DNA of 10,073 nt, from contig DMQP01000162.1 in NCBI GenBank assembly GCA_003455655.1, forward strand, positions 1 through 10,073. Reading direction: 5' to 3'. Below the pieces are notes generated by a model, which had not been told where the DNA came from, ran no database searches, and worked only from the letters and a program-made list of their open reading frames with translations. The position numbers were made by a program, and so were the translations under genes. This stretch comes from Treponema sp. (GTDB lineage Bacteria; Spirochaetota; Spirochaetia; Treponematales; Treponemataceae). Of this stretch, positions 1 to 6,392 are shown in pieces (position 1 is the first letter of the stretch; the number at the start of each line of letters is the position of its first letter).

Positions 1-1047
1 CGCAAGATGGCTCTCTTTACTCAGTATGCAGTTGCAGCCGCAAAGATGGCCCTTGATGATTCTGCTCTTATGGGTAACACAGAAATGCTTGATACTGCAA
101 GCGTATTTTTGGGAGTAGGAATTGGTGGTTTTGAAGTTATGGAATCGAGCATGAAAAGCTACTTCCAGTCAAACTATACCCGTATTCCTCCTATGACCAT
201 CCCTGAGATGATTCCTAACGAAGCAGCAGCAAACATTAGCCTTGCCTTTGGTCTGCATGGTGCAACCCACACTGTCGCAACTGCTTGTGCTTCAGGTACA
301 GATGCAATTGGTGACGCACTTGATTATATTCGCGCTGGACGCGGTGACATTGTTTTAGCTGGTGGAGCAGAAAGCACACAGAACGGATTCGGCTTTTTAG
401 GCTTTAATGTACTGCATGCTCTTAGTACAAAGTGGGCAGACGATCCTACTAAAGCAAGCCGTCCATTTGACAAAGACCGTGACGGATTTATCATGGGCGA
501 AGGTGGAACTATTCTTGTTCTTGAAGAGTATGAACATGCAAAAGCTCGTGGAGCAAAAATCTATGCTGAACTTGCAGGTTATGGTGCTTCAAGCGACGGT
601 TATCATCTGACAGCTCCTAATCCCGACGGAATTATTGGTGCTCGTGCAATGACTCTTGCTATGAAAGATGCAGGCGTTACTCCTGATCAGGTAACCTATT
701 ACAATGCTCACGGAACAAGTACAAAACTCAACGACTCTGGCGAAACAAAAATGTTACACATTGCCTTTGGAGAAGCAGCAAAGAACTTGCACATTTCTTC
801 AACAAAGAGTATGACTGGTCACTGTCTGGGTAATGCTGGTTCTTTGGAAGCTTTAGTTTGTGTAAAAGCAGTTCAGGAAGGATTCATTCCGCCCACAATC
901 AACTTGGACCAACCCGATGTTGAAGGTGGCTGTGATCTTGACTACACTCCCAATAAGGGAATTGAAATGCCTGTTCCTGTTGCAATGAGTGGCAACTTTG
1001 GCTTTGGCGGACACAACGGAATTCTCGTGTTCCGTTCAGTAAAGTAA
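1..1047 (+). CDS. fabF: 3-oxoacyl-ACP synthase II (FabF-type), 5' end outside window
   Basis: This is a beta-ketoacyl-ACP synthase of the KAS II type, which condenses malonyl-ACP with acyl-ACP to elongate fatty acids in the cytosol. The frame is open from base 1, and the opening RKM plus QY matches the 'RKMDxFxQY' region of FabF. About 65 N-terminal residues therefore lie upstream, and the ATG at base 7 is internal. The thiolase-fold Cys-His-His triad is complete: the nucleophile Cys in ATACASGT (codon 286-288), His in NAHGTST (709-711) and His in SMTGHCLG (820-822). The C-terminal glycine-rich GFGGHNG motif is also present. The gene is followed 22 bases later by fabZ on the same strand, so the two are probably cotranscribed. 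FabB/KAS I is the alternative, but the overall match is closer to FabF. The family is secure; the exact substrate range cannot be read from sequence. Confidence 0.93.
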   Translation, partial: RKMALFTQYAVAAAKMALDDSALMGNTEMLDTASVFLGVGIGGFEVMESSMKSYFQSNYTRIPPMTIPEMIPNEAAANISLAFGLHGATHTVATACASGTDAIGDALDYIRAGRGDIVLAGGAESTQNGFGFLGFNVLHALSTKWADDPTKASRPFDKDRDGFIMGEGGTILVLEEYEHAKARGAKIYAELAGYGASSDGYHLTAPNPDGIIGARAMTLAMKDAGVTPDQVTYYNAHGTSTKLNDSGETKMLHIAFGEAAKNLHISSTKSMTGHCLGNAGSLEALVCVKAVQEGFIPPTINLDQPDVEGGCDLDYTPNKGIEMPVPVAMSGNFGFGGHNGILVFRSVK

Positions 1048-1057
1048 AAGCTCTTTC

Positions 1058-1064
1058 AAGGAGA
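1058..1064 (+). promoter_or_regulatory. Shine-Dalgarno site of fabZ
   Basis: AAGGAGA lies 5 bases before the ATG at 1070 and fixes that start. It shows that canonical Shine-Dalgarno initiation is used here, in contrast to the three genes in this window that have no such site and a promoter directly against the start codon. Confidence 0.85.
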
Positions 1065-1069
1065 TTATA

Positions 1070-1498
1070 ATGAGTGTAACAACTGACATAGAATCACTTT
1101 TACCACACAGAAAACCTTTTTTGTTTGTAGACGCAATCGAAAGTTTTGACGACAAAGGTTGTGTGTGTACTCGCAAGTTTACCGAAGAAGACTTTTTCTT
1201 TAAGGGACACTTCCCCGAGTATCCTGTTGTACCGGGCGTAATTCTTATTGAAACCATGGCACAGGGTGGTGGCGCTGCATTAAGCTATCAGAAAATTTTT
1301 GCTGAAGGAAGTTTGTTCTTCCTTGCAACAGTAGATAAAGTTAAGTTCCGCAGACAGGTTCGTCCTGGTGACACTGTTCGTATGGAAATAACAAATCTTC
1401 GTGTCGGCCCCAAAATGGTAAAGCAAGCAGGAAAAGCTTTTGTTGGTGATGAACTTGCCGCAGAAGCAGAATGGCTGTGCTTGGTTGGTAATCAATAA
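1070..1498 (+). CDS. fabZ: 3-hydroxyacyl-ACP dehydratase (FabZ-type hotdog fold)
   Basis: This is a FabZ-family dehydratase that removes water from 3-hydroxyacyl-ACP during fatty-acid elongation. Its 142 residues are the usual FabZ length. The N-terminal LPHRKPFLFVD matches the family LPHRxPFLLVD signature. The catalytic pair is visible as His47 in GHFPEYPVVPG and Glu61 in IETMAQGGG. The later VDKVKFRRQVRPGD segment is also diagnostic. The start is supported by a good ribosome binding site and by the signature beginning at residue 11. It sits directly behind fabF, giving adjacent condensation and dehydration steps. No acyl carrier protein or reductase is visible in the window. Specialised polyene-type synthase/dehydratase pairs exist, but nothing here points to one, so ordinary fatty-acid synthesis is the simplest reading. 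Confidence 0.93.
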   Translation: MSVTTDIESLLPHRKPFLFVDAIESFDDKGCVCTRKFTEEDFFFKGHFPEYPVVPGVILIETMAQGGGAALSYQKIFAEGSLFFLATVDKVKFRRQVRPGDTVRMEITNLRVGPKMVKQAGKAFVGDELAAEAEWLCLVGNQ

Positions 1499-1513
1499 TT
1501 CCTTCCGTATAAA

Positions 1514-1564
1514 GTAAGCCTGTACTATTGACAAGTGCTTAGCCTTGACAAAAGTTGGGCTTAC
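1514..1564. repeat. Inverted repeat GTAAGCC / GGCTTAC around the pilZ promoter
   Basis: GTAAGCC (1514-1520) and GGCTTAC (1558-1564) form a perfect 7-base inverted repeat with 37 bases between the arms. The right arm lies in the spacer between the -35 and -10 elements of the promoter before the PilZ gene. TTGACAA also occurs twice (1528-1534 and 1545-1551), 17 bases apart. No T-tract follows, so this is not a standard intrinsic terminator. It could be an operator, or chance in a short A+T-rich gap. Confidence 0.4.
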
Positions 1565-1573
1565 GGTAATAAT
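1545..1573 (+). promoter_or_regulatory. Sigma-70 promoter of the pilZ-rlmM pair, predicted leaderless
   Basis: A perfect -35 hexamer TTGACA (1545-1550) is followed by exactly 17 bases and then AATAAT (1568-1573, 5 of 6 to TATAAT). Counting the last T as -7 places +1 at 1580, the A of the PilZ start codon. No Shine-Dalgarno-like sequence precedes that ATG. The transcript is therefore predicted to start at, or within a base or two of, the start codon. Confidence 0.72.
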
Positions 1574-1579
1574 TAGCTT

Positions 1580-1975
1580 ATGAAATCTGAAAGGCGGAAT
1601 GCAACCCGCTACGAAGAAATAGGCAGAGTAGACTCAACAGAACTGTGTGCATTGCCTGGTGTTATGGATGACATAAGTGAAACCGGATGTAAAGTTCATT
1701 TTCCTGTTCCCGTTACACTAGATAAAGAACGCGAATATGAGCTTACTATCCGTATGCCTGGTAAAGGAGAAGCTTCATCTATAACGCTGGTAAGTCGCCC
1801 TGAATGGATTCGAGACTTACCTGAAGGTTCAGAATTGGGCTTTAGTTTTTTACCGTCACAAGATTTTCCAAAACTTCAGTCGCTTATTAAAAGTCTAGAA
1901 GAACGCTTTTCTGATGAAGATGAAAGCATAATGAACATGATTGTTGATCTGCGTCCTAATTTTGTTAACTGCTGA
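1580..1975 (+). CDS. PilZ-domain protein, probable c-di-GMP effector
   Basis: This small cytosolic protein (131 residues) has a single N-terminal PilZ domain, the widespread cyclic-di-GMP binding fold. Both ligand-binding signatures are present: the arginine motif RRNATR at residues 5-10, and the D/NxSxxG motif as DISETG at residues 31-36. A beta-rich stretch follows to about residue 95, then an acidic segment (SDEDES) and a short C-terminal tail. There is no signal peptide, membrane segment or attached output domain, so it is a stand-alone PilZ adaptor. Its partner cannot be named. The ATG at 1580 directly follows the promoter with no ribosome binding site, consistent with leaderless initiation. 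The gene ends 2 bases before the RlmM-like gene, so the two are probably one transcript. The family call is strong; c-di-GMP binding is inferred from the motifs. Confidence 0.82.
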   Translation: MKSERRNATRYEEIGRVDSTELCALPGVMDDISETGCKVHFPVPVTLDKEREYELTIRMPGKGEASSITLVSRPEWIRDLPEGSELGFSFLPSQDFPKLQSLIKSLEERFSDEDESIMNMIVDLRPNFVNC

Positions 1976-1977
1976 AC

Positions 1978-2940
1978 ATGAGCGCAAGTATTGAACCCTT
2001 TCCCCATAGACTGTATCTTCCCTTTCCTGAACTAGATGCTCATTTTGATGATGAACTTACTCAGCGTTTTGGCATTTCTCCAGAAGGAACTTCTTACGGT
2101 CAGCTTCGTATGCTAAAGGAAGCTATTCCTGGAGGTCAAGTTCCCTATTGGTGTAGAACAGCAATGCTTGAACCTTACCTCGTGCACTTTGATTCAATTA
2201 GAGATGCCTCTGATGCGCTTCGTAACATGCAGCGTTCTTGGGCGCCCTATGCTTTTACTTGCTTTAGAAGAATGTCTCTTATTCAAGAAAAACTGCCACA
2301 TGTAAATACAAAGCCTCGTGCTTTTCCGGTAAATATTCCTCAGTCGCCTATAGGTTTGTACACTTTACTCGATGAACATACCATGCTCTGTTCTGCAAAA
2401 ACTTCAAGTTCACTTCCCTGCGGAACGCTTTCTCTTATAGAAGATCACGAAAATCCCCCCAGTAGAGCTTACCTAAAATTAGAAGAAGCCCTTTGTGTAG
2501 CCCACAGTCATTTTGGAGTTGACTTACCTAATGAAAATAGTCGCTGCTTTGACGCTGGTGCTTGTCCTGGTGGATGGACATGGGTTTTAGTTCAGTTAGG
2601 AGCAAGTGTTTTTGCTGTTGACAGAAGTCCCCTCGATGACCGCCTTATGAACTTGTCTACTGTTCAATTTACTGCACATGATGCTTTTACATTTGAACCC
2701 CAAGATATTGGACCCTTTGACTGGGTGTGCAGTGATGTTATTTGTTACCCCGAGCGTTTGCTTGAATGGATTAAAAAGTGGATTGCAAGCGGTAAAACAA
2801 AGCGCATGATTTGTACCATAAAGTTGCAAGGTTCTACAGACTGGAATCTTATTTCACAATTTGCTGCTATACCAGACAGTCTTGTTTTGCATCTTTCTTA
2901 CAACAAACACGAACTTACTTTTATTCACTGTGGAAAGTAG
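1978..2940 (+). CDS. rlmM: RlmM-like 23S rRNA 2'-O-ribose methyltransferase
   Basis: This is a SAM-dependent methyltransferase of the RrmJ/FtsJ class, closest in flavour to RlmM, which 2'-O-methylates C2498 of 23S rRNA. The SAM motif DAGACPGGW (residues 192-200) mirrors RlmM's DLGACPGGW. The K-D-K-E catalytic tetrad is complete: Lys167 in SRAYLKLEE, Asp253 in CSDVICYPE, Lys282 in TIKLQG and Glu312 in KHELTF. At 320 residues it is shorter than the roughly 366-residue E. coli enzyme. The N-terminal 160 residues are divergent, and I cannot confirm a THUMP domain there. The ATG lies 2 bases after the PilZ stop with no clear ribosome binding site, suggesting translational coupling. The stop abuts that of convergent metA. 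The 2'-O-methyltransferase class is secure; the C2498 target is inferred. Confidence 0.82.
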   Translation: MSASIEPFPHRLYLPFPELDAHFDDELTQRFGISPEGTSYGQLRMLKEAIPGGQVPYWCRTAMLEPYLVHFDSIRDASDALRNMQRSWAPYAFTCFRRMSLIQEKLPHVNTKPRAFPVNIPQSPIGLYTLLDEHTMLCSAKTSSSLPCGTLSLIEDHENPPSRAYLKLEEALCVAHSHFGVDLPNENSRCFDAGACPGGWTWVLVQLGASVFAVDRSPLDDRLMNLSTVQFTAHDAFTFEPQDIGPFDWVCSDVICYPERLLEWIKKWIASGKTKRMICTIKLQGSTDWNLISQFAAIPDSLVLHLSYNKHELTFIHCGK

Positions 2941-3861
2941 TTATTCACTAATATCTTTAAGCCTATAAGGTGTAGACTGGTAAACATAATAGTTGAGCCA
3001 GTTTGAATAAAACAAGTGTGCCGAACTTCTCCATGTAGAAAGCGGAGTTGTTTTAGCGTCATTGTTGGTAAAGTAGTTTTCAGGTAGCGCAGGATTTAAG
3101 CCCTTCTTTTTGTCTCGTTCATATTCTTTTGCTAATGTGTCTCTGTCGTATTCCAAATGTCCGGTCATAAAAATGCTACGATTGTCTTTTGATTTTACAA
3201 TTGTTGCTCCACTTACTGAAGAACTTGCTAAAAGTTCAAGCGCTTTATTTGCCTTAACATCTTGCGTGGGAATTGTTGTGTAGCGTGATGTAGGTACAGG
3301 AAAAAAATCGTCAAAGCCACGAAGAAGCGGATCTTTCGGAGCTAAGACTTGAGACTTGTATATGCCACTTAACTTGGTTTTCATAAGTTGCTTGTCTATG
3401 CCGTACAGGTGATACAAACCAGCCATCGCTCCCCAACAGATATATAGGGTGCAGAAAACATTCTTTTTGGCATAATCCATTATTTTGCACAAGTCCTGCC
3501 AGTAGTCCACTTGTTCAAATGCTAATTGTTCCACCGGAGCCCCAGTAATAATCATGCCGTCAAACTTTCGCTGCAACACTACACTTGAAGGAACATAGAA
3601 TTTGTCTAAATGTTCTTTGCCAGTGTGCTTTGAAACATGACCTGCCATATTAACCAGTGAAACTTCAACTTGAAGGGGAGTGTTTGCCAAAAGACGAAGC
3701 AACTGCAATTCCGTTGTCTCTTTTGTGGGCATAAGGTTAACGATTGCAATTTTTAGAGGACGAATATCTTGTGACTTTGCACGCTCTGAAGTCATTACAA
3801 AGATGTTTTCTTTTTCGAGTGCGCCTATTACTGGTAAGTCGCTGTCTATTTTAAGTGGCAT
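2941..3861 (-). CDS. metA: MetA-family homoserine O-acyltransferase, predicted acetyl-CoA specific
   Basis: MetA activates the hydroxyl of homoserine as the first committed step of methionine synthesis. The 306-residue length and alignment to E. coli MetA are nearly gapless. The active-site residues fall at the same numbers: Cys142 in YICWGAMAG, His235 and Glu237 in TGHLEYD. Residue 111 lies in TGAPVEQL and is Glu. Published work on the B. cereus and E. coli enzymes links Glu111 to acetyl-CoA and Gly111 to succinyl-CoA, so this is more likely a homoserine O-acetyltransferase than a succinyltransferase. The gene stands alone on the minus strand with no other met gene nearby. Its start codon follows a TATAAT box by 7 bases, leaving no room for a SAM riboswitch, T-box or Shine-Dalgarno site. 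The 3' end touches the rlmM stop with no spacer. Confidence 0.93.
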   Translation of the reverse strand: MPLKIDSDLPVIGALEKENIFVMTSERAKSQDIRPLKIAIVNLMPTKETTELQLLRLLANTPLQVEVSLVNMAGHVSKHTGKEHLDKFYVPSSVVLQRKFDGMIITGAPVEQLAFEQVDYWQDLCKIMDYAKKNVFCTLYICWGAMAGLYHLYGIDKQLMKTKLSGIYKSQVLAPKDPLLRGFDDFFPVPTSRYTTIPTQDVKANKALELLASSSVSGATIVKSKDNRSIFMTGHLEYDRDTLAKEYERDKKKGLNPALPENYFTNNDAKTTPLSTWRSSAHLFYSNWLNYYVYQSTPYRLKDISE

Positions 3862-3868
3862 GAGCGGT

Positions 3869-3897
3869 ATTATAGCAAAGATTTTAATTATGTGCTA
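3869..3897 (-). promoter_or_regulatory. Extended -10 promoter of metA, predicted leaderless
   Basis: Read on the minus strand, TGCTATAAT (3877 down to 3869) is an extended -10 element with a perfect TATAAT. The best -35 at 17-base spacing is the poor TAGCAC (3897-3892), as is common for extended -10 promoters. With the last T as -7, +1 falls at 3862, one base before the ATG at 3861. Confidence 0.68.
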
Positions 3898-3899
3898 TA
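3871..3899. repeat. Dyad TATAGCA-N15-TGCTATA in the divergent promoter region
   Basis: TATAGCA (3871-3877) and TGCTATA (3893-3899) form a perfect 7-base inverted repeat centred on 3885. The arms are largely the two divergent extended -10 elements themselves, so promoter geometry explains the symmetry. The dyad could also act as a shared operator. Confidence 0.6.
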
Positions 3900-3901
3900 G
3901 T
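3873..3901 (+). promoter_or_regulatory. Extended -10 promoter of the hydrolase-trhP-relA operon, predicted leaderless
   Basis: TGCTATAGT (3893-3901) is an extended -10 element with 5 of 6 matches to TATAAT. A weak -35, TAGCAA (3873-3878), lies 17 bases upstream. Counting from the last T, +1 falls exactly on 3908, the A of the hydrolase ATG, and no Shine-Dalgarno site exists. The element overlaps the divergent metA promoter almost completely. Confidence 0.62.
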
Positions 3902-3907
3902 GTCTCT

Positions 3908-4924
3908 ATGAAAATGAAACTGGACCGAAAGGCTGCAATTAAAAAAGTTAAGGCACTTGTATTTTCTCCTAAGTCAGAACTTGCACCTTTTCGCGCAAAA
4001 CTTGAAAAAACATTCTCCTCAGTTTTTTTGCCCAATCATGTTGAATGTGTAGATCATAATTACGGCGGAGTCCATTGTGATGTTCTTCATCCGGTGGTGT
4101 ATTCTTCTCATCGCATTATTATTTATGTTCACGGCGGATCTTTTGTAGGCGGTTCTCGTAATAGTTGGAGAAACTTTTGTTCATCTCTTGCTCATGAAAC
4201 TTCTTGTCGTGTTGTTGTTCCAGAATTTCGTCTTCCTCCTTCGTACCCTTTTCCTGCTGGCATAGAAGATTTACAGGCTGTCTTCCGCATGGTCTATTCA
4301 GAAGAAGCTGTTGCTATGCAGTTAGAGCATTCGTCTTCAGGTTTGCCCAGTGCTGTTCGTGAAGATGTTCAAATTATTCTTGCAGCAGACGGAAGTGGCG
4401 CTTCTCTTGCAATAGCATTGCTTTTAAAATTGCGCGACAAATACAGACAGTGTGTTAAACATCTTATTCTTTTTTCTCCTTGGCTTGATGTTACTTCAGA
4501 TAATCCTCTCATAAGTGGTCGTCATGTTAGCGATGAAGTTATAAGTGGAGATGCTTTGCATCGTGCTGTTGATATGTACACTTATTCTTCAAACATAGAT
4601 AATCCTCATGTCTCTCCACTTAAAGCTGATGTAGAATCGTTTAAAGGGTTTCCTCATGTGTACATTCAGATGGGGCAAAAAGAAATTCTTTTGCGCGATG
4701 CAGAACGTTTTAGAGATATACTGCAAAAAGCTGGTGTAGAAGTTACTATGGATATTTGGCCAGATATGATGTTCATGTTCCAAATGGCAGATGAATATCT
4801 TGCTGAATCACACCTTGCTTTAGAGAAAATTGGAAAAACTATTTGCGAACGTGCAGAAGATAGAGACACTCAAGAAGAACGCGAAGACATTATGCGTAAA
4901 AATAATATAGTTCGGGATGAATGA
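3908..4924 (+). CDS. Alpha/beta-hydrolase-fold protein of the HSL/esterase family, catalytic triad lost
   Basis: This 338-residue protein has the fold marks of hormone-sensitive-lipase-type esterases: oxyanion HGGSF (75-79) in YVHGGSFVGGS, FRLPPSYPFPAGIED, LFSPWLDVT, and a C-terminal IQMGQKEILLRDA segment. All three triad positions are changed. The nucleophile elbow, normally GDSAGG, reads ADGSGA with Gly162 at the serine position in a gapless alignment. The acid in the usual GSDEVLL is Lys258 (GQKEILL). The histidine of WPGMPHVFQ is Phe289 (WPDMMFMFQ). It is therefore probably a non-catalytic binding or scaffold protein; Ser163 is out of register. The reading frame is intact, which argues against decay. 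The start at 3908 is chosen because the promoter +1 falls there; an in-frame ATG at 3890 lies before +1 and inside the promoter. The stop overlaps the next start by ATGA. Confidence 0.8.
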   Translation: MKMKLDRKAAIKKVKALVFSPKSELAPFRAKLEKTFSSVFLPNHVECVDHNYGGVHCDVLHPVVYSSHRIIIYVHGGSFVGGSRNSWRNFCSSLAHETSCRVVVPEFRLPPSYPFPAGIEDLQAVFRMVYSEEAVAMQLEHSSSGLPSAVREDVQIILAADGSGASLAIALLLKLRDKYRQCVKHLILFSPWLDVTSDNPLISGRHVSDEVISGDALHRAVDMYTYSSNIDNPHVSPLKADVESFKGFPHVYIQMGQKEILLRDAERFRDILQKAGVEVTMDIWPDMMFMFQMADEYLAESHLALEKIGKTICERAEDRDTQEEREDIMRKNNIVRDE

Positions 4925-6384
4925 TGGAACTTCTTTCGCCAGCAGGCAATGTGCAAAAACTTGAATACTGTTATCGCTATGGAGCTGATGCCGCATACAT
5001 TGGCTTAAAGAATTTTTCGCTTCGTGTTAAAGCAGATAATTTTTACGAAGACGAGTACAAGCGAGTCTGTCAGTTAAAAGAACAGTTTCCTGGTCGCAAA
5101 TTGCACTGTGCGCTTAACATTTCATTCCACAACGCAGAACTTGACCGTTTACAAAAAGAACTTCCCTATTTTAAAAACTACCCTATAGATGCTTTTATTG
5201 TTCAAGACTTAGGCATTGTTCCTCTTTTGCAAAAAGAATTTCCTAATGCAGCACTTCATCTTTCAACTCAAGCAAGTTGTATGAATCGTGAAGCAGTTAA
5301 AATGTATAAGTCGCTGGGATTTTCTCGCGTTGTTATGGGACGAGAAGCTTCTCTTGCTGAAATTAAAGAAATAAAAGATGCTGTTCCAGACATGGAAATA
5401 GAATGTTTTGTTCACGGTGCAATGTGTATTGCCTACAGTGGTCGTTGTCTTATGAGTGCATACATAAACGGTCGCAGTGCTCAAGAAGGATTTTGTTCTC
5501 ATACCTGTCGCTGGGATTTTGATGTGCTTTCTCCTTCTCATTGCGATGATACAAGTCGTGATTATACTCCTCAGGCTCGTGCAATTGCTCAGAGTGGGGC
5601 ACTTGTTTTGCGGGAACATAAAAGACCCGATGAATACTTTCCTATTTTTGAAGGTGATAATTTTACTGCTGTTCTTTCTTCTAAAGATTTGTGCATGGTT
5701 GATCATCTTGCAGACTTACGCGATGCTGGTGTTGACTCTCTTAAAATAGAAGGTCGCATGAAAAGTGTTTATTATGTTGCTCTTGTTACTCGAGCTTACC
5801 GCAAAGCACTCGATGCATTAGAAGGTCGCATTAGCAAAGAAGAAGCAGAACCTTTTATTCAAGAATTATATCACGCAAGTCACAGACAGTATGCAACAGG
5901 TTTTTACTACAATGCGCAAGAAGCAGATGTTGCTGTTAGTGGAGAAAGTAAAAGTCAGTTTGAACTTGCAGCACTTCTTGGTTCTGAGTGTGAGGCATCT
6001 GTTGAAGAAGAAATTTTTAGTCGCAGTTCTTTCCTTGAACAAAAAAGAGCAAAAGAATATGAAGCTATGGTTCCACAAGCAAAGGCTGCTTTTAAAAAAG
6101 CTGTAGAAGCGCATCCAGACACTTATTTGCCTGGTGTAACAAAAAAAGAAGGTTGGATTTTCTACGATATAGAAATGCTTAACATCATCGACGCAAAGAG
6201 TGAAGTTCAAGTGGTAACTCCAGATGAATGCGCATTTGATTTGTCTCATGAACAGTTTCAGTTAGTTAATCCCCAAACAGGTGAAGTGTATCGGTGGGTT
6301 TGTGCAGATCATCCTTGTGTACTGTATACAAAACTTCGTTTACCGCAGGGAGCAATTCTGCGTACAAAAAGCACTTTGCGTTAG
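4921..6384 (+). CDS. trhP: U32-family TrhP/YegQ-like protein (tRNA 5-hydroxyuridine synthesis)
   Basis: This is a U32 'peptidase' family protein resembling E. coli TrhP (YegQ), which supports prephenate-dependent hydroxylation of tRNA wobble uridine 34. Shared segments include ELLSPAGN at the N-terminus, YGADAAYIG followed by SLRVK, the U32 signature around residues 161-179 (HGAMCIAYSGRCLMS), and SSKDL with SLKIEGRMKSVYYVA. Four cysteines, Cys169, Cys176, Cys192 and Cys196, match the spacing of the iron-sulfur cluster site described for U32 relatives such as UbiU/UbiV. At 487 residues it is slightly longer than E. coli TrhP (about 450). Two adjacent ATGs are possible (4921 and 4924). The first overlaps the hydrolase stop as ATGA, which implies coupling. 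It is followed 8 bases later by relA. RlhA, UbiU and collagenase-like members are alternatives within U32. Confidence 0.82.
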   Translation: MMELLSPAGNVQKLEYCYRYGADAAYIGLKNFSLRVKADNFYEDEYKRVCQLKEQFPGRKLHCALNISFHNAELDRLQKELPYFKNYPIDAFIVQDLGIVPLLQKEFPNAALHLSTQASCMNREAVKMYKSLGFSRVVMGREASLAEIKEIKDAVPDMEIECFVHGAMCIAYSGRCLMSAYINGRSAQEGFCSHTCRWDFDVLSPSHCDDTSRDYTPQARAIAQSGALVLREHKRPDEYFPIFEGDNFTAVLSSKDLCMVDHLADLRDAGVDSLKIEGRMKSVYYVALVTRAYRKALDALEGRISKEEAEPFIQELYHASHRQYATGFYYNAQEADVAVSGESKSQFELAALLGSECEASVEEEIFSRSSFLEQKRAKEYEAMVPQAKAAFKKAVEAHPDTYLPGVTKKEGWIFYDIEMLNIIDAKSEVQVVTPDECAFDLSHEQFQLVNPQTGEVYRWVCADHPCVLYTKLRLPQGAILRTKSTLR

Positions 6385-6388
6385 GGGG
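6383..6388 (+). promoter_or_regulatory. Ribosome binding site that fixes the relA start
   Basis: AGGGGG overlaps the trhP stop codon and lies 4 bases before the ATG at 6393. It supports that start over an in-frame ATG 99 bases upstream at 6294, which lies deep inside trhP. Confidence 0.75.
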
Positions 6389-6392
6389 CCTT

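Noticed and set aside
1514..1564. Intrinsic terminator after fabZ
   Set aside because: The 7-base arms are 37 bases apart and no T-run follows, so it does not fit a Rho-independent terminator.
3680..3907. Longer hydrolase start reaching back to 3680, or the in-frame ATG at 3890
   Set aside because: Bases 3680-3861 are antisense to well-conserved metA, and 3890 lies inside the promoter, upstream of the predicted +1 at 3908.
3862..3907. SAM riboswitch or T-box leader for metA
   Set aside because: Only 46 bases separate the divergent genes and the promoter ends 7 bases before the ATG, so no leader RNA can form.
5263..6249. Long open frames on the minus strand opposite trhP (5263-5706 and 5866-6249)
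   Set aside because: Their translations are rich in Phe, Cys, Thr and Ser with no recognisable domain, as expected for the reverse of an A+T-rich gene with strong codon bias.
6294..6392. Upstream start for relA at 6294
   Set aside because: It lies within trhP, encodes nothing RSH-like, and the ATG at 6393 has its own AGGGGG ribosome binding site.
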